From Bacteroidota bacterium (lineage in GTDB: Bacteria; Bacteroidota; Bacteroidia; B-17B0; Aurantibacillaceae): a DNA stretch of 64,000 nucleotides. A program made the position numbers and the translations under genes. Within the stretch, counting starts at the first letter, position 1. Each line of letters begins with the position of its first letter. The notes below the pieces were generated by a model. That model was not told where the DNA came from, ran no database searches, and saw only the letters and a list, made by a program, of their open reading frames with translations. Positions 27,404-35,165 of this stretch are shown here, piece by piece. The stretch is from assembly GCA_016708845.1 (NCBI GenBank), contig JADJFB010000001.1, forward strand, positions 1 to 64,000, given 5' to 3'.

Positions 27404-30376
27404 TTAAACCACCATGTTCACAATCTTCTTATGAACCACGATTACTTTTTTAGGTTCTTTACCATCTAAGTATTTAGCAGTTTGTTCGTTGGCTCTTACA
27501 ATCGCTTCCACTTCTGGAGCTGTTAAAGTAGCAGCTAACTCTAATGTAAATTTAACCTTACCATTAAATGATACAGGATAATTTACATTATCGTCTACTA
27601 AAAACGCTTCATTAAAATCAGGGAAGGCAGCGGTTGAAATACTTTCAGTATGACCTAATTGTTTCCATAGTTCTTCTGCAATGTGTGGTGCGTAAGGTGA
27701 TAAACAAACCAACAATGGTTCTAATATTGCTCGCTTGTTACATTTTGCATCGGTTAATTCATTCACGCAAATCATAAAATTACTAATAGAGGTATTGAAA
27801 GAAAAACGCTCAATGTCTTCTGTAATTTTTTTGATGGTTTTATGTAAGGTTTTTAATTCGCCTTTAGTTGGTTCGTCATTAACTACGTTAATGCCCTCAC
27901 CCTGGCCCTCTCCCACAGGGAGAGGGGAGTAGAAGAGGCGCCACAATTTTTTTAAGAAGCCATGCACGCCAGTAATACCATTGGTATTCCAAGGTTTACT
28001 TTGCTCTAACGGACCTAAAAACATTTCGTATAAACGTAAAGTATCTGAACCAAATTTTTCTGCAATGTCATCTGGTGTAACAACATTGTATTTTGATTTA
28101 GACATTTTTTCTACTTCGTGAGAACAAATATATTTTCCTTCTTCTAAAATAAAGTCAGCGTTTTTGTACTCTTCTCTTGAAGCTTTAAACTTTTCTATGT
28201 CAAGTATATCGTTGTCAACAATATTAACATCTACATTTAAGTGTTGCACTAAAGTAGCACTAAAATTAGGTTGTACACAATTATGACCAACAGCTTTTAT
28301 TGCTTTATTATGAATTTCAATAAATAAGTTTTCTAAAACAGTAGTGTTTTCGCTATTCCAATCTTTAAGTAAATTATAACTAATAAATACAGGATTCTCT
28401 TTGTAATATTTTTGAAATGCTTGTACAATATCACTATTATCTTTCGTAGTAAAGGTTGGTAATCCTAACCTATGAACAAAATTACTTCTTCCCTGTATCA
28501 TGCCTTGATTAATCAACTTCTTAGCTGGTTCATCAATCGCAATGTATCCAAGGTCTTTCAAAAATTTTGTCCAAAATCGCACATACAATAAATGCCCAGT
28601 GGCATGTTCGCTACCACCAATGTATAAATCTACTTGTTGCCAATAATCTGCTAATTTTTTATCCGCAAATACCGAAGCGTTAGTAGAGTCCATGTATCTT
28701 AAAAAATACCAAGAACTACCTGCCCAACCAGGCATAGTGCTATGTTCGTAATCGTATTTGCCTTCGTGTTTCCAAGAAGAAGCCGCACGAGCTAATGGTG
28801 GTTCGCCATCTTCGGTAGGTAAATATTTATCTACTTCTGGTAATACTAATGGCAATTCCTTTTCATTTAATGCATAAGGAATATCATTTTTGTAATAGAC
28901 AGGAATAGGTTCTCCCCAGTAACGTTGTCTGCCAAAAACTGCATCACGCAAACGGAAATTCACTTTTCCTTTTCCGATGCCTTTTGTTTCAATCGCAGAA
29001 ATGGCTTTTTTGATGGCTTCTTTAACTTCTAATCCATTTAAAAAATCAGAGTTAATTAATTTTCCTTCTTTGGCATCGTACGATTCTTTTTCTAAATCGC
29101 CGCCAGCTACTACTTCTAAAATTGGTAAACCAAAATGTTTGGCAAAACTATAATCTCTGCTATCATGCGCCGGAACTGCCATTACAGCACCTGTTCCGTA
29201 ACCAGCTAATACATAATCACCAATCCAAATAGGAACTTGTTTTCCTGTAAAGGGATGTTCTACATAAGAACCTGTAAACACTCCAGTAATTTTATTAATA
29301 TCAGCTTGGCGTTCGCGTTCACTTCTGTTTTTTGCTTGCGTCACATAAGCTTCAACCGCAGCTTTGTTATCTGCTGTGGTTAAGCTTTCTACTAATTCAT
29401 GCTCTGGTGCAAGTGTTACAAAGGAAACGCCAAAAACTGTGTCTGGTCTTGTAGTGAAAACTTCAATTGAATTTTCAGAACCTTGAACCTTGAATTTAAG
29501 ACTCGTTCCTTCCGATTTTCCAATCCAGTTACGTTGCGCTTCTTTTAAACTTTCCGTCCAATCTAAGGTGTCTAATCCATCTAATAAACGTTGGGCATAA
29601 GCAGTGATACGCATGCTCCATTGTTTCATGAGTTTACGTTCAACAGGATGTCCGCCACGCTCGCTTACACCATCTTTAATTTCATCATTCGCTAAAACCG
29701 TTCCCAAAGCCGGGCACCAGTTCACCACTGATTCTCCTAAATAAGCTAAACGGAAATTCATTAAAATGTCGCTTTTCTTTTTTTCATCAAAAGCTTTCCA
29801 TTCTTCACTAGTAAACGGCCCTAAATCTTTTTCAATATCACCCGTTAAGGTGTCATCTAATTTAGCATTGAATCCTTTTGTTTCAAAAATTTGGATTAAG
29901 GTTTCAATTGGTTCTGCTTTATTGGTGCTTTTGTTATACCAACTATTAAATATTTGTATGAAAATCCATTGTGTCCATTTATAATACTCTGGATTTGATG
30001 TTCTTACTTCTCTGTCCCAATCAAACGAAAAACCAATTTTATCTAATTGCTCGCGGTAACGAGCAATGTTTTGTTCAGTCGTAATTTTTGGATGTTGTCC
30101 TGTTTGAATCGCATATTGCTCAGCTGGTAAACCAAAGCTATCGTAACCCATTGGATGCAATACATTAAAGCCTTTATGGCGCTTGTAGCGAGAAACAATA
30201 TCAGAAGCAATATAGCCCAAAGGATGACCTACGTGTAAACCGGCGCCTGATGGATAAGGGAACATGTCCAATACATAATACTTTGGTTTATCTCCACCAT
30301 CTTTAGCAGCAAAGGTTTTGTGTTTTGCCCAATATGCTTGCCAATTACTTTCTATCTCTTTAAAATTGTATTCCAT
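27404..30376 (-). CDS. leuS: leucine--tRNA ligase
   Basis: A class I aminoacyl-tRNA synthetase that charges tRNA-Leu. The HIGH-type motif is HVGH (near residue 48, in PYPSGAGLHVGHPLGY). The editing domain includes TTRPDTVFGVSFV and YGTGAVMAVPAHDSRD. The KMSKS motif is intact (EKMSKSKYNVV, near residue 757). At 990 residues it is longer than usual. An extra stretch of about 70 residues lies at about 632-705, and a repeat-encoded SPLPVGEGQGEG lies at about 818-829 in the loop before the C-terminal anticodon-binding region. Both inserts keep the frame. It is a single-gene unit flanked by terminators. Confidence 0.97.
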   Translation of the reverse strand: MEYNFKEIESNWQAYWAKHKTFAAKDGGDKPKYYVLDMFPYPSGAGLHVGHPLGYIASDIVSRYKRHKGFNVLHPMGYDSFGLPAEQYAIQTGQHPKITTEQNIARYREQLDKIGFSFDWDREVRTSNPEYYKWTQWIFIQIFNSWYNKSTNKAEPIETLIQIFETKGFNAKLDDTLTGDIEKDLGPFTSEEWKAFDEKKKSDILMNFRLAYLGESVVNWCPALGTVLANDEIKDGVSERGGHPVERKLMKQWSMRITAYAQRLLDGLDTLDWTESLKEAQRNWIGKSEGTSLKFKVQGSENSIEVFTTRPDTVFGVSFVTLAPEHELVESLTTADNKAAVEAYVTQAKNRSERERQADINKITGVFTGSYVEHPFTGKQVPIWIGDYVLAGYGTGAVMAVPAHDSRDYSFAKHFGLPILEVVAGGDLEKESYDAKEGKLINSDFLNGLEVKEAIKKAISAIETKGIGKGKVNFRLRDAVFGRQRYWGEPIPVYYKNDIPYALNEKELPLVLPEVDKYLPTEDGEPPLARAASSWKHEGKYDYEHSTMPGWAGSSWYFLRYMDSTNASVFADKKLADYWQQVDLYIGGSEHATGHLLYVRFWTKFLKDLGYIAIDEPAKKLINQGMIQGRSNFVHRLGLPTFTTKDNSDIVQAFQKYYKENPVFISYNLLKDWNSENTTVLENLFIEIHNKAIKAVGHNCVQPNFSATLVQHLNVDVNIVDNDILDIEKFKASREEYKNADFILEEGKYICSHEVEKMSKSKYNVVTPDDIAEKFGSDTLRLYEMFLGPLEQSKPWNTNGITGVHGFLKKLWRLFYSPLPVGEGQGEGINVVNDEPTKGELKTLHKTIKKITEDIERFSFNTSISNFMICVNELTDAKCNKRAILEPLLVCLSPYAPHIAEELWKQLGHTESISTAAFPDFNEAFLVDDNVNYPVSFNGKVKFTLELAATLTAPEVEAIVRANEQTAKYLDGKEPKKVIVVHKKIVNMVV
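27893..27932. repeat. REP-like palindromic element inside leuS
   Basis: CCCTCTCCC (27906-27914) and GGGAGAGGG (27918-27926) form a perfect 9-bp palindrome with a 3-nt loop, embedded in a GC-rich stretch with CCCTCACCCTGGC on its left. The surrounding gene is AT-rich, so this stands out. Read on the minus strand it encodes SPLPVGEGQGEG, a peptide commonly produced by this widespread bacterial repeat family when it lands in a gene in frame. Confidence 0.8.
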
Positions 30377-30410
30377 AATGCTTGATTTTGCGAGGTGTAA
30401 AGATAGAACT

Positions 30411-30525
30411 TAACCGCAAAGGGCGCAAAGTTTTTTCGCAAAGAATGAAATAGGAAACTATGCAAAAAGCCACAAAATACTTTTCGTACTCTGTGGCTTT
30501 TTTTTACGTCTTTGCGGTTAAATAA
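30411..30525. repeat. palindromic intergenic element with TTAACCGCAAAG ends (copy 1)
   Basis: Begins TTAACCGCAAAGGGCGCAAAG and ends CTTTGCGGTTAA, so the two ends are inverted copies. Between them is the terminator hairpin at 30464-30505. The element fills most of the gap between the mini T9SS gene and leuS. A related element with the same ends is at 33473-33582. It resembles short non-coding repeat units (REP/MITE-like) known from many bacterial genomes. Confidence 0.65.
30464..30505 (-). terminator. hairpin terminator after the mini T9SS gene
   Basis: AAAAAGCCACA (30464-30474) pairs with TGTGGCTTTTT (30492-30502), with extra pairing possible in the loop. It lies about 28 nt past the stop of the minus-strand gene at 30533 and upstream of leuS. 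Confidence 0.75.
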
Positions 30526-30532
30526 CTAGTTC

Positions 30533-30889
30533 TTATTCAAAAACAAGCTTTCCAGTTTCAACAACTTCCTTATTGTTTAGGACATTGAATGTGTAAATTC
30601 CTTTCGAAAGATTTCTTCTTAAATATTGTGTTTCTTTTTCTACAACCGCTACTCTATCCACTTCTTGACCCAAGGCATTGTATAATAGAAATTCCATTCC
30701 TGTTTTTGGCTCATATACTTTGATTACTATAACCTCAGCAGAAGGATTGGGGTATATATTTACGTATTTTGTTTTATTCGATTCAGTGCTGATATTAGGA
30801 TTTTGTTGTGCAGTGTTTGTTGTTTGTGCTTTTAACGAAACAACAAAAAATAGTAAACTGATAATAGACAAATATGTTTTCATTTTCAT
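30533..30889 (-). CDS. very small T9SS type A sorting-domain protein
   Basis: Start chosen at the ATG at 30889 (MKMKTYLSIISLLFFVVSLKAQ), because this gives a clean signal peptide; the frame is open further up to 31015 but with a long hydrophobic, non-signal-like lead. The mature protein is only about 95 residues: a short Gln/Asn/Thr linker and then a T9SS type A domain (VNIYPNPSAEVIVIK, LYNALGQEVDR, LSKGIYTFNVLNN, TGKLVFE). There is no cargo domain. T9SS tails normally direct a larger protein across the outer membrane, so this may be a minimal exported peptide or the remains of a larger gene. Confidence 0.78.
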   Translation of the reverse strand: MKMKTYLSIISLLFFVVSLKAQTTNTAQQNPNISTESNKTKYVNIYPNPSAEVIVIKVYEPKTGMEFLLYNALGQEVDRVAVVEKETQYLRRNLSKGIYTFNVLNNKEVVETGKLVFE

Positions 30890-31099
30890 AATACGTTTTA
30901 AGTAAAAATAAATGAAAAGAATTAGAAACAAAATCTGTTTTAAGATTAAAATCTGATAAATTGAAAGATATGAGAACTCTTCAAATGGCCAATGATATAA
31001 GGCTTTTGAAGGCACTAACTTTTTAATGTTGAAAAAATAATTTGTAGAAAAATTGAAATTATTTATTTCGACAGTTACAAAAACCGCTAAAAATATTAA

Positions 31100-31978
31100 T
31101 TAATACTTAATTCCTGAAACGCCAATATTTTCAATGGGATGCCAAGTTGTTTTAATTTCTTGTAAATCGGTAATGTAATACGGTCCCTGTTCTTTTTCGT
31201 CGTTCCAATTTTTGTTCCAAGTAAAAACACGTTTCACATTTAAGGAAGCGTTTTCGCTAATGGTTTTATTAAAGTCTTTTTCCGAATTACAATTGATGAT
31301 GGCATTTACATCCATGTGAGATGAAAAATGTGAATGTAATTCTTTACGACTACCAGTAACAATATTTACAACACCACCTGGCACATCGCTCGTTGCAATC
31401 ACTTCTGCAAAAGTAATAGAACATGTTGGTTTACTTTCTGACGCTAACACAATACATGTATTTCCTCCTGCGATAGCCGGGGCAATCACAGATACCAATC
31501 CTAGTAAGGCAGAAGATTCATCTGCTAAAATAGCAACCACTCCCATTGGTTCTGGAACTGAAAAATTAAAATGAGACGTAGCAACAGGATTTACTGAACT
31601 AAATAATTGTTGGTATTTATCGCACCATCCAGCATAGTAAACTAAACGATCGATACTTTGCTCAACTTCTTTTTTAGCATTAGCAGGCGTGTAACCTAAC
31701 TGTTTTAATTCTTCTAAGAATTGATCTTTTCTGCCTTCTAACATTTCTGCTATGCGGTATAAAATTTGCCCGCGGTTAAATGCCGCACGAGCACTCCATC
31801 CACTAAAGGCACCACGAGCAGCGATGACAGCATTTCTATAATCTTTACGAGAAGATAAACTTACATTTACAGTCATGTTGTTTTTTAATTTTAAAGGATA
31901 ATAGCGGCCGCTCTCGGTACGAGGAAACTGCCCGCCAATAAATATTTTGTATGTTTTTAAAACTTCTATTCTTTCCAT
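31100..31978 (-). CDS. aldehyde dehydrogenase-like protein lacking the catalytic half
   Basis: A 292-residue member of the ALDH superfamily that keeps the NAD-domain outline (IFIGGQFPRTESGRYY, AARGAFSGWSARAAFNRGQILYRIA, EPMGVVAILADE, IAPAIAGGNTCIVLAS, VPGGVVNIVTG) but lacks the ELGGK glutamate and the active-site Cys loop. Instead it ends with a unique tail after about residue 230. It follows a full ALDH gene by 12 nt. This is the layout of ALDH16-type proteins, in which an active ALDH domain is joined to a dead ALDH-like domain, here made from two genes. It probably forms a complex with its neighbour; that is inference. Confidence 0.8.
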   Translation of the reverse strand: MERIEVLKTYKIFIGGQFPRTESGRYYPLKLKNNMTVNVSLSSRKDYRNAVIAARGAFSGWSARAAFNRGQILYRIAEMLEGRKDQFLEELKQLGYTPANAKKEVEQSIDRLVYYAGWCDKYQQLFSSVNPVATSHFNFSVPEPMGVVAILADESSALLGLVSVIAPAIAGGNTCIVLASESKPTCSITFAEVIATSDVPGGVVNIVTGSRKELHSHFSSHMDVNAIINCNSEKDFNKTISENASLNVKRVFTWNKNWNDEKEQGPYYITDLQEIKTTWHPIENIGVSGIKY

Positions 31979-31990
31979 CTTTTCCTACAA

Positions 31991-33460
31991 TTAAAATTTT
32001 AAATAAGGCATTAATCCATGTAATCCACCTTCTCTTCCAAATCCACTTTCTTTGTAACCACCAAACGGAGACGTTGGATCAAACTTATTGTATGTGTTTG
32101 CCCAAACTACACCAGCGCGTAATTTAGAAGTTAAATTAAAAATACGAGATCCTTTGTCTGTCCATACACCAGCACTTAAACCATAAGGAATGTTATTAGC
32201 TTTTTCAATTACTTCTTCAATTGTACGGAATGTTTGAATTGCTAACACAGGTCCAAAAATTTCTTCTTGAGAGATGCGGTGTGATTGTGATGTATTTAAG
32301 AATAGACTAGGGCGAACAAAGAATCCTTTTTTAGGAATCGTACAAGAGCTTTGATACATCTCTGCTCCATCGTTTACACCAATTTTCAAATACTCATTAA
32401 TTTTATTCAATTGCATTTTAGAATTGATAGCGCCAATGTCTGTATTCTTATCTAATGGGTCGCCAACAATTAAAGTTTCTAATCTATCTTTTAGTTTACG
32501 AATCACTTCTTCGGCAACGCTTTCTTGCACAAATAAACGAGAACCTGCGCAGCATACATGACCTTGATTAAAGAAAATACCATTGATAATTCCTTCTACG
32601 GCTTGATTAATTGGAGCATCTTCAAAAATAATGTTCGCTGCTTTTCCGCCTAACTCTAAAGTTAATTTTTTATCGGTTCCTGCAATGGCTTTTTGAATCC
32701 ATTTACCAACACCCGTACTTCCTGTAAAGGCAATTTTATTAATGTCTTTATGATTCACCATAGAAGCACCAACTGGTCCGTGACCTGTGATGATGTTTAC
32801 TACTCCATCAGGCAAACCACTTTCTTGAATAATCTCTGCTAATTTTAAAGCTGTTAACGAAGTGGTTTCTGCAGGTTTTAATACTACGGTATTACCAGTT
32901 GCTAAAGCTGGAGCAATTTTCCAAGCAGCCATTAATAAAGGGAAGTTCCAAGGAATCACTTGCCCTGCAACACCCAATGATTTTGGATGACGATTAGGAA
33001 AAGCATATTCTAATTTATCAGCCCAACCAGCGTAGTAAAAGAAATGATTCGCTGCTAATGGTACATCAATATCACGGCTTTCGCGAATTGATTTTCCACC
33101 ATCTAACGTTTCAATCACTGACAATTCACGAGCACGCTCTTGAATTAAACGAGCAATACGGTAAATGTATTTAGCGCGCTCTTTTGCTGGCATTTTGCTC
33201 CACGTTTTATCATAAGCACCACGAGCGGCTTTAACAGCACTATCAACATCTTTATCATTTGCCTCTGCAATACTCGAAATTTTTTCTTCGGTAGCAGGGT
33301 TAATGGTATCGAAATATTTACCAGAATTTGGTTTCACAAATTTACCATTGATAAATAAATCATACTGTTTTTGTAAACGAATATGATCGGTTGCTTCAGG
33401 TGATGGAGCGTATTTCCAATCGGTAAAGTATTCTAATTTTTTAACTTCTTTTTTTGCCAT
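31991..33460 (-). CDS. aldehyde dehydrogenase
   Basis: A full-length 489-residue NAD(P)-dependent aldehyde dehydrogenase. The visible parts are the cofactor site (QVIPWNFPLLMAAWKIAPALATGNTVVLKPAE in family terms, PWNFP near residue 172; FTGSTGVGK), the general base Glu in LELGGKAANI (near 265), the nucleophile Cys in GHVCCAGSRL (near 302) and the EEIFGPV motif. It lies between deoC and the ALDH-like gene on the same strand. With DeoC releasing acetaldehyde from deoxyribose 5-phosphate, oxidation of acetaldehyde to acetate is a natural role (inference). Confidence 0.92.
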   Translation of the reverse strand: MAKKEVKKLEYFTDWKYAPSPEATDHIRLQKQYDLFINGKFVKPNSGKYFDTINPATEEKISSIAEANDKDVDSAVKAARGAYDKTWSKMPAKERAKYIYRIARLIQERARELSVIETLDGGKSIRESRDIDVPLAANHFFYYAGWADKLEYAFPNRHPKSLGVAGQVIPWNFPLLMAAWKIAPALATGNTVVLKPAETTSLTALKLAEIIQESGLPDGVVNIITGHGPVGASMVNHKDINKIAFTGSTGVGKWIQKAIAGTDKKLTLELGGKAANIIFEDAPINQAVEGIINGIFFNQGHVCCAGSRLFVQESVAEEVIRKLKDRLETLIVGDPLDKNTDIGAINSKMQLNKINEYLKIGVNDGAEMYQSSCTIPKKGFFVRPSLFLNTSQSHRISQEEIFGPVLAIQTFRTIEEVIEKANNIPYGLSAGVWTDKGSRIFNLTSKLRAGVVWANTYNKFDPTSPFGGYKESGFGREGGLHGLMPYLKF

Positions 33461-33472
33461 TTTATTTTGTGT

Positions 33473-33582
33473 TTAACCGCAAAGGACGCTGAGTGTTTGC
33501 AAAGGTCGCAGAGGGCAATATGTTTTTAATTCTTTCTTCTTCTCTTTGCGCAAAAAACTCTGCGTTCTCTGCGGTTAGATTT
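33473..33582. repeat. palindromic intergenic element with TTAACCGCAAAG ends (copy 2)
   Basis: Starts TTTAACCGCAAAGGACGC and ends CTCTGCGTTCTCTGCGGTTAGA, which is an imperfect inverted copy of the start. Internal words GCAAAGG, GCAGAGGGCAA and CTCTTTGCGCAA repeat the theme. It occupies the spacer between deoC (whose stop codon lies at its edge) and the ALDH gene. The same family as 30411-30525. Confidence 0.65.
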
Positions 33583-34483
33583 AATCTACTGAAATATAAT
33601 CTTTACTATAGTAAACGCCTTTTGCTTCTTTTTCTAATTGTAAAATTAAATCGTTTGCTAAAGAGCTTGCGCCAAAGCGAAACCATTTATTATCTAACCA
33701 AGCGTTGCCTAAGGTTTCGTGCAACATCACTAAATATTGTAAAGCACCTTTAGCTGTGCTAATGCCGCCCGCTGGCTTCATGCCCACTTGTATGCCTGTT
33801 TTAAAATAATAATCTTTAATCGCATCTAACATCACTAATGTAACAGGCATAGTTGCTGCCACACCAATTTTTCCTGTTGATGTTTTAATGAAATCTGCTC
33901 CTGCATAAATAGCAATATCACTAGCGCGGCGTACGTTATCTAAGGTAGAAATTTCGCCAGTTTCAAAAATTACTTTTAAGCGTGCGTTATATTTATGTGT
34001 TAAATCTTTAATGGTTGCAATTTCGTCAAACACAAAACTGTAATTGCCTTTTAAAAATTCACCGCGGCTAATTACCATGTCAATTTCATCTGCACCATTA
34101 TCCAAAGCTAATTTTGTATCTAATAGTTTAATTTGCATGGTTGAATTTCCACTAGGAAAAGCTGTAGAAACTGATGCCACTTTTACTTTACTTCCTTTTA
34201 ATGCCTCTTTAGCCGTTTTTACCATGGTTGGGTAAACACAAACTGCTGCCGTACTTGGCAAATCTGGTAAAGCTAAATGTGGATGCATAGCTTTGTAACA
34301 CATTTGTGTGACTTTTCCTTCTGTATCTTTTCCTTCTAACGTAGTTAAATCAATCATGTTTAGTGCTAGTTTCAAAGCTTGCACCTTACTTCCTTTTTTA
34401 ATACTGCGTGTATTAAAACGAGCCACTCGTTCCTCAATTCCTACTTGGTCAACCACAGGGCTTTGTCTAAAATCGTATGTCAT
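33581..34483 (-). CDS. deoC: deoxyribose-phosphate aldolase
   Basis: A TIM-barrel aldolase that splits 2-deoxyribose 5-phosphate into glyceraldehyde 3-phosphate and acetaldehyde. The Schiff-base Lys is in ADFIKTSTGKIG (near residue 197) and the second active-site Lys in VGMKPAGGIST (near 232); the conserved EIDMVISRGEF is also present. The 300 residues fit the longer DERA subfamily. It is first in a minus-strand run deoC-ALDH-ALDH-like, which suits deoxynucleoside breakdown with acetaldehyde removal. Confidence 0.95.
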   Translation of the reverse strand: MTYDFRQSPVVDQVGIEERVARFNTRSIKKGSKVQALKLALNMIDLTTLEGKDTEGKVTQMCYKAMHPHLALPDLPSTAAVCVYPTMVKTAKEALKGSKVKVASVSTAFPSGNSTMQIKLLDTKLALDNGADEIDMVISRGEFLKGNYSFVFDEIATIKDLTHKYNARLKVIFETGEISTLDNVRRASDIAIYAGADFIKTSTGKIGVAATMPVTLVMLDAIKDYYFKTGIQVGMKPAGGISTAKGALQYLVMLHETLGNAWLDNKWFRFGASSLANDLILQLEKEAKGVYYSKDYISVD

Positions 34484-34562
34484 GTTAATATTAATTAAAA
34501 GGCTATATTATCATCAAAAATAAGATAATTAATTGTATTTTTAAATTCTAATTTCTTCTAAT

Positions 34563-35165
34563 TTGAGCCAATCAAATAACATATTTCCTAATCAGGAAGA
34601 ACTGGTTACTAGTTCAGATAAAGAAAACTTATTGTCTCATAAAGGCTTGGTAATATGGATGACAGGCTATTCAGGTTCAGGTAAAACAACTTTAGCTTAC
34701 GAGTTAGAAAGACGATTACATGACGAAGGCATTTTAACAAAGGTACTTGATGGCGATGTTTTAAGGCAAGGCATGAATAAAGGACTTGGTTTTAGCATGG
34801 AAGATAGAACAGAGAATATTCGTCGTACAGCTGAGTTAGCAAAGCAATTAGCCAGTTGTGGTGTAGTGGTGATTTGTAGTTTAATTACTCCTACTAACGA
34901 ACTAAGACGATTAGCAGAAAACATTATTGGAGAGCAACATTTTATATTATATCATATTGCAACACCTTTAGAGGTTTGCGAAAAACGTGATGTAAAAGGG
35001 CACTATGCCAAAGCAAGAACAGGTGAAATAAAGGAATTTACAGGAGTTTCTAATCCTTTTGAAATGCCAACTAATGCTATTTATAGTATCGATACGTCTG
35101 AACTTTCTATTGATGAAAGTGTTACTTATTTATTCGATGACATTTTTCAATTATTAGCGATCTGA
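34563..35165 (+). CDS. cysC: adenylyl-sulfate kinase
   Basis: APS kinase, which phosphorylates adenylyl sulfate to PAPS. The P-loop is GYSGSGKT (residues 35-42), slightly unlike the usual GLSGSGKST form. Other family features are the DGDVLRQGMNKGLGFSMEDRTENIRR region and the lid-like KRDVKGHYAKARTGEIKEFTGVSNPFE. The start is a TTG at 34563; the next ATG is inside the P-loop and upstream ATGs are absent. No cysD/cysN or sulfate reductase genes are near, so PAPS may feed sulfation and not assimilation (inference). Its stop overlaps the next start by one base (TGATG). Confidence 0.92.
   Translation: MSQSNNIFPNQEELVTSSDKENLLSHKGLVIWMTGYSGSGKTTLAYELERRLHDEGILTKVLDGDVLRQGMNKGLGFSMEDRTENIRRTAELAKQLASCGVVVICSLITPTNELRRLAENIIGEQHFILYHIATPLEVCEKRDVKGHYAKARTGEIKEFTGVSNPFEMPTNAIYSIDTSELSIDESVTYLFDDIFQLLAI

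Noticed and set aside
33493..33753. Plus-strand open frame of 86 codons over the deoC/ALDH spacer
   Set aside because: It begins in the palindromic repeat and runs antisense into deoC; no protein family is visible.
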